Shown: positions 1 to 12,824, counted from the stretch's first letter. The stretch: 64,000 nt of DNA from Amyloporia xantha (GCA_036971615.1 JAYKKR010000004.1:1240001-1304000), one strand, 5' to 3'. Made by a program: numbers and translations. Notes: generated by a model not told the origin, from the letters alone.

Positions 1-2759
1 GCGCCTCGGAGGAAGTACCCGTTGTGCATGCCAAGGCATTACATTGGCCGTGGGACATACGGGCGGATGATGCCCATTGAATAGCATACCACCGCCGACG
101 AGGACTGCACCCAACTGCACCCAGTTCAGCTACGTTCCGACAGGCTGGCGTTGCTGCTGCCCAGGTACACACTGGCAGCTCAAACAGCCGTCTAAAAGGA
201 TAGAACAGTGAATAGCATGACCTAGGAGCTTCCAGTCCGAACAGACTGCCGAAGGATCTATCATGTACCTTCCGCAGAAGACGGTGCACAAAGCAAAAGG
301 TACGTGGGGCCGTACAACGGGCTGACGGAGCGGCATCATGGTACCAACAGGTAATTGCGCCTCCCAAAGCACTGTCAGACCATCAGAAGGAGACAAATGC
401 ATATGAATGTCCTGAAACACAGGGAAGCAGCCGCTCCAATCGAGACGATCGAGCGCTGACTCGGTACCGGATGTCACGCTAACATGTCGTGTGCATGCTC
501 TCTCCTGGCTCTGTTGCATTTCTCGTCCAGATACCCGGTTGCCAAACGCACACAGCGTAGCAGTACGATAAGAATGTTGGCCTCTTCATTCATTTGTATA
601 CCGGAACATACACAAGGCATCTAGTACATTTTCTACGGTTGAAGGGAGAGAATTATCAGTGGCTGAGAAGAGAGGACAGATCTAATGAAGTACGTACACC
701 ACCGCACTTCCACATCGGCAGCAATTGGAAAATGACAGCTGAGGAGCGGACGTCCGACGACCACTTTCTCGGAGCCATGTAGTGGGACAGTACGCCGCCG
801 CCGCAGGAAGATCCGTCGGCAGCTGAGGACCATCGAGATGCAGATGCTATGTCAACATTACGGCATATGAAAACGCCTTGTCGCCACGGCTCGAACATGA
901 GATTATCCGAAAATAAATGTTAATGAACAACGTAAATGTGACGGTGGGGTACTCACTGAAGCGTGACATCTAAATGACTCGATATGGTAGCGAGTTAATT
1001 GCAGCTTGATCTGAGTAAAGGAGTCCCGAGCTTTCTGAGATGTCTAGCTTCGGAATGTACAGACAAATGTAAATAGTAAATGTTGTTCAAGTCGAACCTC
1101 CTGTAGAGTATGCAGCCTTACTATAACGGGACCGAGGATACCATCGAGGGGGTGTTCTCACACCGCAAATACAGATAAAATGGATGGTCTATGAGTGCGA
1201 GGTGAAGATTCAATGGAGTTGTCCGTGAACAGCATATAGCAGAAGTCCGAGCACGAGAAACTATACTTGCCCCAATAGTCGGATCACTGTGACGCCGGAG
1301 ATACACGGATGCTGGTAGTGTCAGAGAAGTGACAGCAACAATTACAATTACTGCAATCGATGTATGAGCGGACGATGGTATTCAGAAGGAGTCTACTTGG
1401 AGTAGACTTGAAAAATATGGTGACAGTAGATTGGACGTCGAAACTGTGGCTGCAGCACCTCACTGAGCGTCTATCCGTTATCTGACCGATCACTCCGAGT
1501 CTCCAGGAGTCTCCTCAGCCTCCCTGTCGAACGTTCAGAGTCCTCGCCGGTGTTCTTTCGATACACCACCGTTACTCCTGCCAGTGAATACTCCAGTATG
1601 AATGTATTAGTTCTTGCCCTTTCTGTCCTGTTTACTGATTGTCGAGAAGTCCACTGCTCATCCAATACTGACTTTAGATACCGCTACTAGTATGTTCATC
1701 TGTATTCAGTTTGACTTCGTCGGAATGCATGCAACAGGCTTGCAACAACTACCTCAGGTCAAGAACTCAAATGTTCATAATATATCACTCTACGTTGGCT
1801 TTTGAATTGATGTGCTACCGAGCAGGAGATCTCTATTGCTGGATTTGTCCGACTTGAAAGATGAGTTCTCCCATTCAAGGACAGATAAGATCGCAGCCAT
1901 GGGCACCGTAGCGGCGTATTGGCTATGTTACTGATTTGTGTGACGGAAACCCTAAATCAGGAGTAACAGACACAAACAATTGTATATCGGATAGTTCTGC
2001 TGCTGTTCTTAGAAGCATTGCAAAATTCCACAAGCGGAATCAATCAATTTGATGGACAGTAATCAGTCGTATTCTCTGGCGCTCTGATGTTCGGCTGCTT
2101 GACTCAACTACGTACTTGCCTGAACATCAGAGAAAGGAACAGGAGGAACATTCTGGTCGCCATCTGCCCCAGTCATATATACAGCCACTGATCTTTGGAC
2201 GCACCTCCCAATTTTCCTAGTGTTGTGTCATGATGCCTGTCCCTCAGCTGTCTATTATTGTTCATCACACACTTATCAACCTGGTCTCAATGTGAACTGT
2301 TCTTGGGTGGCAGCAATTGTTTCTTGGCTGCCGATATGTTCAGTTAGTGCGGCGTGGGTTCCGATCGTGCTGTATCTGTCTGACAAGTGTGACTGTCAGA
2401 ATCCATGTTTTTCAAATCTCGCAGAGGGTATAATTGTGCATGCAGGTGCATCGGAGGGTGATCTTCAGGGGGCGGAGGATGTGCGTAGCATGGTTTCCCG
2501 TGCACATCAGTCATCTGATGAGTTGTCCGTTCAGAATTCGAGATCGCGTCTGACAGCAGACTCGAAAGCGATGGGCGCGTCGCGAGTTTGTCGTCTTGCA
2601 TGTTGTCTGGATGCTGTGGGGCATACTCGAATAGTACCCTACAGTCTTCCCTCGCTGCGCCTCACCCATCTTCGGTTTTGCGTAATTTCGATATCGGGAG
2701 AAACAGCCAGGGAAGAACACGTGTTAGCAATGGAGGCCGTGATTGAAAGTCTTTAGTCC
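1..2759. other. Gene-poor stretch, no supported gene
   Basis: I see no convincing gene here. Short open frames exist on both strands, for example 130-519 (minus) and 2220-2756 (plus), but none shows a recognisable domain, a signal peptide, or a set of exons joined by good splice sites. The composition is ordinary. A UTR or a lineage-specific gene cannot be excluded. Confidence 0.5.
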
Positions 2760-2789
2760 ATGCTTACCTGCATCATCTGCGCGTCCAAA

Positions 2790-5060
2790 GTGTGCGCCGC
2801 GCGGCCGAAGGAATGACTTTCGCCACACCTGTTGGAGGAGCATGTCAGAGAGGGTGCTCGTCATCCGAGTCACTCAGAACGCACCTTGCGCGCTGCGTGC
2901 GTCTCCAAAGGTGCACGAGTCCCCACCGGACAGCCCCCACGGCACCCAGTGCAAGTCCCTTGAACGAAATTCGCCAATTTCGTTCTACGGTGAACACACT
3001 GGCAGAGAGCTTGATGCGAGGGCTTCACAGCGCGCTCGCTGGCATCGCCCGCCTACACCGAGTACGCCCCGCACCGTTCGAACGTCCTCGAACCGCTGCT
3101 CATGATTTCTGTCACAGATCATAGGGGGTGACATCGGCCGGCAAGGGCGCATTCAAGACGCACCGGACGTTCTCACCACGTCATGCCCGTACTGTCTTCA
3201 TCTACGCGAACCCGCCGTCAACGCTTCCCGGCCGTCCCGCAAGCGCTTCAGGCGAAAATGGAAGATTTCGTTTGTCGGCGAAACCACTGGTGGAGAATGA
3301 TCATCAGTGACTGGAACGGTGATGCGAAAGCTTCAAACCATGCTTAACTTCATTGCCCGCTGGTTCTGAGTCCGCCGCGCACGGTCTAAATGTCCCCCGA
3401 TCACTCTTGACAAAGTCCACGGAGGGGGGTATCAGCGAGCACCACGATCGTGTTCAAGCACATCAAGGACGCACCGGACGTTCCTGGCACATCGTATCCC
3501 CACTCTCAATGTACGCCCAAATCCCTCGTGAACGTCGTGTATAAATCGCGCTAGCGCTTGGCACGAAACGCGAAATCTTCGGTTTTCGGTCAAACCCCAG
3601 CGGAGAACGTGTATTGACGGCGGGCGACTCAATGCGCTGGCTTCGAGAGGTTCTCATCTTCATCGCTTGCCTGTTCTGAGCATGCCCCGCCAAATTTGAA
3701 CGGGCCCTGATCACAACTCGAGATTTCCCCAACAGGTCCTGGAGGGGGTATCAGCGAGGGAGATCGTCGTTGAGCGCGTCGAGGACGTATCGTACGGTCT
3801 CGCCACTTCACCCCCGCACTCTCCGCATATGCGCGATCCTATCTTCGACAGCCCTTGCCTATGCGCCAAGCGCTTCGAGCGAAATTCGAATGTTTCGTTT
3901 TTTGGTCAAACTCCCGCGGAGGACGTGTATTGACGGCGCGCGACTCAATACGATGGCTTCGAGAGGTGCTCATCTTCGTCGGTTTCCTGTTCTGAGCGCG
4001 CCCCGCCGAGTTTGAACGGCCCCCGGTCGCTGCTTGAGATTTCCCCAACAGGTCTTGGAGGGGGGCATCAGCGAGAGAGATCGTCGTCGAACACGTCGAG
4101 GACGTACCGGACGGCCCCGCTACTTCATCCCCGCGCTCTCCGTATGTGCGCCAGTCTATTTCCGACGGCCCTTGCCTATGCGCCAAGCGCTTCGAACGAA
4201 ATTCGAAACTTCATCTCCTGAGGTTCTGCTAGCAGAGGGAGTGCATGGGTGCTGGGTGTTTCAATTCAAGGCCTCCGGAGCGAGCTCACATGCATCGCTC
4301 GCTTGTGCTAGTGCGCTCTATAGCATCTGGATGGCCCCCAATCGCTTCGCGCGATCTCTGCAACTGCTGCTAGAGAGGTGCATCAGCTAGGGCGATCGCT
4401 GTCGGGGGCCTCCAGGACGTACAGCACGGTCCTGACATGAGATCTCTGGACTCTGATGGCTCTCCCCCATCCGCATTGCACGGCCCTCGCTTGCCTTGCA
4501 AATGCCTCGGACGAAAAGTACGAATTTTGTCGTCCGGAGAGAGCGCTGGCGGGAGGCGTGTATGAGGGTCGAGGGCGTGCAAGCGGGGACTGCGGACTGT
4601 GCTCACCATCCTCCTCTGTCTCTGGCCCGCTCTTTCCGAACGTCCACCGATCGAAACTCGAGATTTAGCAGTCCGGTGAAAGGCCCGCTGGGGAGACGGG
4701 TGAGTGCGAGCTGTTGACGGTGGGGAGGCTGCGGGGCTGTCTCGTGACGTGTTCTCGACGCTGTCCGGATGTGTTCGGGCTCATGAACCTGGCAGGGCAG
4801 TCCGCGGTTGTTGATGGGCTGTCTAGCAAAGGATGACGGGGAACGAGCGCGCATCGCTCCGGGCACGCTCGGAACCTTCGTGTGCAGGTTCCTGCTATCG
4901 TCTTATGGACCGTCCTGGGTGTTCCAACTCGATAAGGCGACTCGGAGGTTATCGAGTGACTGGAGGGCTGCAAGGCAAAGGATGAGCGGGGAGCGGGGAG
5001 CGGCCAGTGTTTGCGTAAGTACATACTATGCACGGCCTCCCGCTCGACGTCCGGACGGTC
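2790..5060. repeat. Degenerate tandem satellite, monomer near 317 bp
   Basis: A diverged GC-rich unit recurs head to tail. The landmark GGAGGGGGTATCAGCGAG (and variants) falls near 2838, 3124, 3420, 3736, 4053, 4370, 4687 and 4985, so the spacing is 286-317 bp and settles at about 317 bp in the middle. The copies starting near 3736 and 4053 are the most alike; they share blocks such as CTTGCCTATGCGCCAAGCGC and the GACTCAATRCGATGGCTTCG region. Outer copies are increasingly mutated. The many open frames in the array are by-products of its GC content and do not persist from copy to copy. The role is unknown; a satellite or decayed minisatellite is the simplest reading. Confidence 0.75.
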
Positions 5061-5467
5061 TCGCGAGTGGATGTAGTCGGTCTTCCAACGGACGGAAGCG
5101 CTGCTCGAGAAGAGAGCTGACAGCGGACAAGGCTGTGGTGCGAGGTATGTGCGCTATTTCTTTGAGGTTTCGGCTTCATGCCGAGCATTGTGCAGGCGAG
5201 TACGCATGTCCAGAATGGGGATTCGACGTCCTGTGAGCGGACGTGAATGGCGGGGCTTGGGGCGATACGTTGGTGGACGCGTGGACGGCGGGAATATCGA
5301 GAATGGTACGATGCGGGCAGCGAGCGGGAGGGTGTAGCATGAATGGGCAGAGGAGACAGCGGAGGATCGGCGAGTGACTGCACGGCGTAGAACGAAAGTC
5401 GTCAGTGGACACGAACACGTCCGCTTTTGCTGAGGTGTGCGGGACAGATGACTACCACGAAGTTAAG

Positions 5468-5596
5468 AGCACGCCTACGGATACCTAGGAGTGAACAAAA
5501 ACACTTACCGATCCTATGAGTGATAAACACAACACCTACCAATACTATGCCTGCAAAACACATTGCCTACTGATACTATGAGTGAAAACCCCACCT
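5468..5596. repeat. Short tandem repeat of about 30 bp, about four copies
   Basis: A unit resembling CCTACYGATACTATGAGTGA followed by an AAAACAC tract is repeated about four times with roughly 30 bp spacing (near 5472, 5505, 5536 and 5567). The copies are imperfect. No gene is associated. Confidence 0.5.
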
Positions 5597-5599
5597 ATC

Positions 5600-7063
5600 T
5601 CTTGTATTTCTCTCGTACACATTCCACGCCTTTTACAGGCATCCCCGCACGCAGACAGAGGCAACGACAACAACGCAATCGGACACGATCGAGAGCAGTG
5701 AGCGGGCAGGAGGCAGCCAGGTCGTTTGACGTCACCGGCCAGAGCGGAGGCTGTGCGCGCGCAGACTTGGCGCCCACGGTACACTATCTCGGGTCGCTTC
5801 GCTCAGGTGGCAATTATATGAGTACCCAATTTGGACCCAGTGAGCCCTACTTAAGTACGTCTTGCCATGCACTCGTGTTGTTGAAGTTTAAACTTTATCC
5901 GCTGAAGGAGCAATCGCCGTATCTTTTGAAATATCCATAAAGTCCTACAGGTGCTCCCGACGGCCGGCGATGCATGATCCTGGACCATATCGGTCACCGT
6001 TGACGCCGGATTGACCGACGAGTCCCGACACGGGGCGCGTGCATCTATTCATAGAACCGTATTACAACGCATGTACAGTACTAGAGGTCGGTTCGCACAG
6101 CACATGCGCATGCACTCCCACTGTCTCGATGCTGCAATATTCATGCCACGACCCTCGCACAAAGCTGTGGTGAAGTTGATATGAAGCCGCGATGCTGTAA
6201 CCCTACACTGTGGCTACACAGGGCGCTGCGCGATACGCTCAGGCACCTGGCCGGCCACAGAACCACAGCCACCAACCCAGAATGGAGATCCCCGGGCGTC
6301 AGCTGTCTGATTCTCGTACTGCTCGCATGCAGACGAATAGCAAACCACATACACACAGGTCCAAGTGCATAGCAAGATGAGCAGCATGGGAGGCGCAGTG
6401 GACACTGCGCAGAGCAAGGCATTGCAAAGCTGGGGTAAGTTTCTTTTTATATTGACTATCCTCCCACAGGAGAAGAGTGTCACCGTTGGACCGTATACAC
6501 ATTGGCGGACTGCGCGAACAACGGAGAAGCATTTATGTCCCCTGTACACGAATGGTTAACGTTGTGGCGTAAGCGACCATTGGAATAATGCTAACACAAG
6601 CCTTCTCTCACACCGGCGTTTCTCGTTTGGCATTGTACTGACCGTCTCTTATCTGGTTTGCCAACGCCGCTTTCGACGATCGACTCCAGTCGACGGCAGA
6701 ATGTGACTGTACTCTACTCCGAGTCCTTCGACCAGCTGTTTGGTCACGCTCACAGCGTCCCTTGAACATCGATCTCGTTCACCGTCAATCCATTCGCATC
6801 GGTCTTCCCTATCATCACCATGGTTTAGCAGCCTCCTGAACTGAACAGTTGCTGTGGTCACAGGTCACCTAGGCCTCTGAACAGCTGAACAGTTGGTACT
6901 TTGGTGTCATGCAGCAAAGGGTCGAACAATTGATCGAATTAACAGTGTGATAACTGGTAACAGGTACAATAGTGATACAATGCAAACGGGTATTCATCTC
7001 TTCGCGTTCAATCCACTACTACGGAACATCCTCCATATCCAGAACGCCCGGACCAATAATCAA
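5600..7063. other. Intergenic, nothing recognised
   Basis: No protein family, RNA gene or clear mobile element was recognised in this stretch. Small open frames on both strands lack supporting features. Confidence 0.5.
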
Positions 7064-7662
7064 TCAGCCGATGCTGCGGACTTTGTGCTCGCCCAGCTTC
7101 TGAGTACGAGCGTCGTCTGTGCCCTCTGGCGCGACGGTCGCAGCCTGCTGCATCCTCCCATGCTCCGTGGGGTGCGACGTGTCTGGGACGCTTGGGGGCT
7201 CCGATGCGTGCTGGTTGTCGTCGCTCTTTGGCACGGACTCGGAGCTCGCGCCCGCCTTCCTATCGCTATCCGCGGCGCCGGCGAACGAGTCCTGTGCGAG
7301 TTCTGTGTTAAGTGACTCTTTCGAGACGGACAGAACCGCGGCTACGACTTACCACGTCGTCCTGTTGCTGTTGCTTCTTCTTCAGCTCGCCCGTGCGCAG
7401 CTCCTTCCCGTGCTGTACGAGATCGGGCTTGCGCAGGATCTTGCCCTTCGCCTGCTCCTTAACTCCCTCGAGTTTGTCTCCTGTAGTCTATAGTCGCCGG
7501 TGCGTGAGGTTGGCCGTATACTAGACACTGGGAACCGCTAGCACTTACCACTCCCCGTCCGTACTCTGGGCCGAGACCGACGGCACCCGCGTGCCGTTGC
7601 TCGGGGTATTCATTGTTGCCTTGTGCGCCGGTAGAGTTACCGCTGGAGTTTACTGATGCCAT
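7064..7662 (-). CDS. Small CsbD-like hydrophilic protein
   Basis: Three exons on the minus strand (7549-7662, 7353-7487, 7064-7291) give a 158-residue hydrophilic protein. Both introns (7488-7548 and 7292-7352) have GTAAGT donors, AG acceptors and phase 0. The N-terminus is rich in Ser, Asn and Gly. The middle exon carries GDKLEGVKEQAKGKI, the Lys/Glu/Gly pattern of CsbD-like stress proteins, then KPDLVQHGKELRTGELKKK, which I recall as typical of small basidiomycete proteins of unknown function. The C-terminus is acidic and Ser/Pro-rich. There is no signal peptide or membrane segment. The start was chosen at 7662 because a TATAAAAG box lies about 85 nt upstream (7746-7753), inside the longer open frame. 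The role is unproven; a stress-related function is inference from CsbD similarity. Confidence 0.75.
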
Positions 7663-7745
7663 GGCAGAGTTTGTATTATGTGTTTGGTGGGAGTGGATAT
7701 GTCGTTTGGTGGGTGGTGAGTAGATGAGCATGGCCGAACCACTGT

Positions 7746-7753
7746 CTTTTATA
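7746..7753 (-). promoter_or_regulatory. TATA box of the CsbD-like gene
   Basis: TATAAAAG reads on the minus strand about 85 nt upstream of the ATG at 7662. It rules out the longer open frame that would start at 7761. Confidence 0.55.
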
Positions 7754-8301
7754 GTAGGCAACCCGAACGCAGCGCCATGGCTTTGACGTCATGAGATTTA
7801 ACGTTCAATGAGTAGGCGGTGGAAACGAGTGGGGGGAAGCGTCATCCACAGCACTTTCCAAAACAGGTATGGCGACGTCAGTGGCGCGATCACCTGATCG
7901 CGGTGAGGACGCGTCTTACACGCATCGAGGACAAATGAGAGTACTTCATGATAGTAACGGTCACCTCAGTGGTACTGGATAAGACTACTGATCGTAGTGT
8001 CTGCCAAATGAGAAATATCGGCGGTGGCCATGAGTAGCGAATTCACCGGCCGCGCAAAGGAGTTCACGCGCTCTAGTGCACAGCTTACCGGATTCGTAGG
8101 AATAGCACTCGCCTAAGTGAACATAATCAATAGTACTGTAGGAAGTGTAAAGTAAGATCAAGCACGTAACAGACGCGACAAATAAAAGACAGGTAAAGTA
8201 TCGTTAGAATGAGAGCGTAGTAAGTCATTAGTGCTTCGTAGTGATAAGATATTTTTGAGACAGTGTTCGGAGTAGGGATCCTCAACTCATCTTTGCCGAC
8301 C

Positions 8302-9892
8302 TTAGATCACAACAGCCCCTGCATCTGCAAGAGCACCAGCCCCCAGCACATCGGGAACGACTGCGCCAGCAGCTGCATTAGCGACCGCTCCGAGAACAGT
8401 GACTTCCTCCACGACGGGCATATCTCGAGCCACGCTTGCCACAGCACCCCCAAATTCTTCAACGCCCACGACAGGTGCAATGAGAGCACCGACACCCTCG
8501 TCGCCTACAACGCCCACGAGATCGCGAGCCACTTGAGCACCAAGAATACCGGCCTCTCCAACCGCTGCGACAGGTGCGACGACCGCACCCAGTTCTTCGG
8601 CCCCGAGGACGTCGAGGATATCGCGTCTCAGATGGACGCTAGCCACCCCACGCTCGCCCGCTTCTACGACGTGCTCCCCATCGGCCCGGGCACCCTCGAA
8701 GGCACTGACATCACGCAAAACCTTCGCACCGACGCCGCCGACTTCGCCTACAGACACGAGGGGGATGACGGAATCGATCGTAGCACCGAGCCCCTCAACA
8801 GCACCAAGATCAACGAGATCGCGCGCAACATGAACGCTGGCAGCGCCGGCCTCGCCCAGAGCCGCTACATGATGCACGTCCGCTGCTGCTTCCTCGAGGA
8901 CAGACGCCTCAGCGAGATCCCGCTTGCGCAGAGAGGGGTCCACGAGGCAAGAGTCGCGGGTGGGAGAAAGCACAAACCCAGCGACACAGTTGGAGACGAC
9001 ACACTTGCTCTGGTGGCAGCCGACCGACGCGACGTTGGGGATGGCGGAGCAGTCAAAACCATTCGCGGAAGCAAACGGAGTAAATGGTGACGCTGCCATA
9101 CATCCACCGCCTGTAACAATAAAGGAATAAAAACATATGACCGTCAGCAAAGTGAAAAGCGAAACTGTAATGAGAACGTACAAGACTCCAAATCGGACGC
9201 GATGTCGACGCACTCCCAACCTTTCCCGCTGCTACCACCGGCAATGCCGCAGAGTTGCTTGCCTGCCGCACACGAAGGTGCAGAACGCTTCTTCCGAGGC
9301 ACTGCGGAACCGCACCCATTCGGGAAGCTGCCACATTGGCCGTTGCACTCCATGAGCGGTGGGGCGCACGTGCATTCGGTCGGATGTGCGCTGCCGGGCG
9401 GGGTGAACGGCGAATAGCCGTCCGCACAGTCGAATCCGCACGGCCAGTCGAAGCTGCAAATGGGCGAGGCGTGTGTGGGGTAGGCGCAGGTCTGCTTCCC
9501 GTCTGCTGCATTGATCTACCAACACCAATATAGTATAAGCTCCGTGCGACCTTTCAGAAGATGGAACACAGACGTACGAGAGCCTCCAACTGAGCGAGAA
9601 CAACCTCTTTGCCGGCAACAGCGACTGCGGCCTGGGCCACAACGTCGACTTCGATGAAGTCCGGGAGGAGCGAGATGCACAGACAGACATCGAGGTGGCC
9701 GAAGACGATGTTCAAGACGTCGAGGTCAACGTCAAGCCCGGCACACACGTCTATGAGGTCGCGCTGCACATGTGCCTGGCGAGCGGAAATCACGTCTCGC
9801 TGAACGATCCCTCGCGTGAGGGACGAGCGAGTGACAGCAGCGAGGGAGGATGCAGCAGCTAGGAGAGGAACGAATGTTGTGGGGACCTTCAT
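8302..9892 (-). CDS. priA-like: PriA-like secreted Cys-rich protein with C-terminal repeats
   Basis: Three exons (9578-9892, 9182-9515, 8302-9110) encode 485 residues. Residues 1-20 look like a signal peptide. The body has the cysteine pattern I know from Lentinula PriA and Cpl1-type proteins: CAYPTHASPICSF, CTCAPPLMECNGQCG, then WECVDIASDLESCGGC and FDCSAIPNV, where intron 2 splits the ESC|GGC cysteine codon in phase 1. This agreement fixes the splice sites. After a basic RKRD site the protein continues for about 180 residues of Ala/Val/Gly/Glu-rich sequence built from about five tandem units of 30-36 residues. Each unit starts D-[LIV] and ends in Arg, or Arg-Arg in one case. PriA proteins are extracellular and often abundant in fruiting stages; their molecular function is not known. 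The tail looks like an addition to the family. Confidence 0.85.
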
Positions 9893-10059
9893 GGCGAACG
9901 AGTCGACAAATCTAGAGGTGAAATATAGTGGCGGCAAGTATGAGTGCGGTCAATAACGCAAGACACACGTCAAGGAGAGGCAGTAATTAGGACGGTAGGT
10001 CAAGACTAGGATTATGGGAGCCTCGATGAGGAGGTAAAGTGAAAGGATGCATCGAAAGG

Positions 10060-10068
10060 CCTTTTATA
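10060..10068 (-). promoter_or_regulatory. Possible TATA box of the PriA-like gene
   Basis: TATAAAAGG reads on the minus strand about 170 nt upstream of the ATG at 9892. A weaker TATATTT lies nearer, around 9918. Either could serve; the distal one would imply a long 5' leader. Confidence 0.35.
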
Positions 10069-10069
10069 C

Positions 10070-11220
10070 GAGCAGTTCCCCGACGGCGCACTAATAGTTC
10101 TTTTGACATCGGACAACAATGCATCGTGTGAGAAATGGGTCCTTGCCTTCTTGAACGGCTTCGCCAGGAATTGCAGGGTCGAAAGCCTAGATGACTTCGG
10201 AGCGTACATACGAGGCTCAGCAGCCAATCACAGCAGGCGACATCGAGGTGTAAGCATCTTGTTCGTTGTACGTCAGTATGAAACGACCCCGCAGGCTAGG
10301 GCAAGAAGTTTTGAATTTGTATTGAGCGGAAGCAAACTCACGGATATTACACGTAAACCCTCCGCTGGATGGTCAAGAGTCATGTCAACCGCAGTTTCGT
10401 GGCTAGATATGTACACATGCAGCGTTTTGTCAATGTTGCTGCAAGGTGTGGAGTCGGAGCTTTTCCCTCAATCCGCGACAGAGCAACGAGATGATTACGG
10501 ACGATACGACATTCTCGTGAAAGCGCCCAACTTCTGGTACTGGTAGGCGCTGCATGAATTCTGGAATGATGCCCGAGATTTCTGAGCTGCACTGTCCAAT
10601 CACTGTCAAGGAAGCCGCATCAATTCGATAGTACTTACATAATTTGGCCGACGTCGGTATCAGTAAACGAGCGTTTCAGAACCTCAAACGTCGAGATTCC
10701 GAGGAACCCGAGCCAGCTTCGAGCTGTGAGGCTATATAGAATCTTCGATTTCCTTTTCGAAAAAGAGACTGTTGCCAGCCAGCTTGAACCGTAGTCACAG
10801 AATAAATTCACATTGGACGCAAATTCTGAGATATGAAGGCCTCCGAGCAACGTGTTCCTCTCCGTCATGCATTGGGAGAATTACACATTTTACCAACTTG
10901 ACAACTGACCAAGTGATTTAGATTGCAATGCGCTGCCCAAAAATACGCACCATAGAGCCCTATCCGCCCTCGAACCAGATGTGAATTCGCCGTTTACCAA
11001 ACAGTAAGATTATTTGGAGAACTGGATAGCTGGCACTAAGGACTCAGGAGAGTCGGTTCCAGCAGATTCAGACGCCGGCGCAGGTGTAATTATAGCGTCA
11101 CGTGCGTTGCGCGTTAACGCCTGCATTGAGGAACTTACGCGTACACGACGCGTACTGTACATTCTCTGCGTACAACTGTTCCTCAACCTTTCCTCTCGAG
11201 CTCCTTTCTAATCGTTCACT
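10070..11220. other. Intergenic, no supported gene
   Basis: A 147-codon frame on the plus strand (10103-10546) has no recognisable features and no conserved splice signals. It presumably includes the promoter of the proteasome gene, whose ATG lies after a pyrimidine-rich leader. Confidence 0.45.
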
Positions 11221-12057
11221 ATGGTAAGCAGGTGCTGTCAAATACATTTTTTGGTGCTCACCCATATCCCTAGTCTATCATGGAATATAACGGTGGCTCC
11301 GTCATAGCCATGGTTGGGAAGGAATGCGTTGCGATCGCTTCCGACTTGCGACTAGGGAACCAAGCATTGGGAATCTCGTCAAAATTTGAGAAGGTAGTCT
11401 TCATTCTACGTTGCGGTTATCTGTCTCTGAGCCAGCTCCAGATCTTCCCCATGACAGATCGAGTATACCTCGGATTACCTGGTCTCGCATCTGATGTAAC
11501 AACACTGTGCGTTACACGATATCCAACGTTTACTCCTTTTCGCTGATTCTTAAGGTCCCATAAATAGGCGGGAGCAGTTCCGTTTCCGCCTGAACATGTA
11601 CACTATTAAGGAGGAGCGCGAGATCGAGCCAGAAACCTTCGCGCATCTCGTCTCCTCGACACTGTACGAGAAGCGTTTTGGACCATACTTCATTGAACCG
11701 GTCATGGCGGGCTTACAGAAGAAGCCTAATGGCGGATACCAGCCGTTCATTGCCGCCACGGACCTCATTGGATGCATCAATTTCGCGAAAGACTTCGTCG
11801 TTGCAGGTACGGCAAGCACCAAGCTGTTCGGTGTGGCAGAGGGACTTTGGGAACCGGATTTGGAGCCGGAGGACCTGTTTGAGACGATCTCACAGACATT
11901 GTTGAATGCAGTTGACAGAGATGCATTCTCAGGTTGGGGGGCAGTGGTACATGTTATGTGAGTGGCCGTGTTCTTTGTTCTGCGGCTGTTTTTCTTACTT
12001 GCATATAGAACAAAAGACAAGGTGATCAAGCGTACGCTCAAGGGCAGAATGGACTAG
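11221..12057 (+). CDS. PUP3: 20S proteasome subunit beta-3
   Basis: Five exons (11221-11223, 11274-11393, 11442-11506, 11568-11957, 12009-12057) give 208 residues, the usual size for PSMB3/Pup3, a non-catalytic beta subunit of the 20S core. The first exon is the ATG alone: GTAAGC follows directly, and after the 50-nt intron the frame continues [20 protein letters not shown], matching the conserved MSIM-x-YNGG start. Further family blocks are [36 protein letters not shown] and the C-terminal KGRMD. Intron 3 uses the acceptor at 11566-11567; this gives [14 protein letters not shown] and avoids the stop that an earlier AG would create. The protein acts in the nuclear and cytoplasmic proteasome. 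Confidence 0.95.
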
Positions 12058-12824
12058 TCTGTGTGCTGTATATTATGTTTCATACGACTTTTATCCTCCA
12101 AACGCCCAAGATGGGGCAAGTGCTGTCTAGGAAGATGTGCGAGCTCTAAGCAATTCGATTGACAGGGTTATCTACCTTTTAGCAAAACTACCTTAGGGAA
12201 AGGTGACATCTGTGAGTGCCAGTGACTCTTCTGACTGATGCTCTGCCGACTCATTCACAAGTCAAGGTATTCCGGGGTGCTGCTCTTCCACCGATCTCCT
12301 TACACCTCATCTGCCCATGATTGAGTCATGTTCTGTCTCCAAGTTGTCAGTCACCTGTCTCAGCAACCACCGATCAGGATTCGCGCCGTTTCTCTGTTCA
12401 CAGATTTGTCCTGACATGGCCTGCATTCATCCCGCTGTTATTTGCTGGACACACTGACCTGCGATCCGAGGACATGTACTTTCGCATATACCATGTGCGT
12501 CAAACGGTTATTATTGACAACGGTGTGGCCTGTTTTTGCTTGTCTTGGGCGATAACCTGACTTGTCCGTCAAATAATATCTGTTGTGAGCCGTCGAAGGC
12601 ATCTTTGGTCACTTGAGAATTGTTGCTTTAGCACTAAGTGTCTTAGTCGACGTTGAGTACGAAGAACACTATGTACAAGAGACTCTGCCCTATCCTGTCG
12701 GACTCCATCACCAAGTAATATGTTCAAACTTCTGATCTGGTTAGGGGGCTACAAATTCCCATCACAAGCTTCAAGCTTGCAACACCGGTCTGCCTTCTCC
12801 TCCACATGGCTGTTCATGATATAC
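12058..12824. other. Intergenic, 3' flanks of two convergent genes
   Basis: The plus-strand proteasome gene and the minus-strand protease gene both end towards this stretch. Nothing else was recognised. Confidence 0.5.

Noticed and set aside
2743..5383. Several frames of 100-150 codons on both strands
   Set aside because: They lie in the satellite array and are not preserved from unit to unit.
8263..9090. 275-codon plus-strand frame
   Set aside because: It is antisense to the third exon of the PriA-like gene; its openness reflects that exon's GC-rich codons and repeat structure.
10103..10546. 147-codon plus-strand frame
   Set aside because: No recognisable features, no promoter signal and unusual composition.
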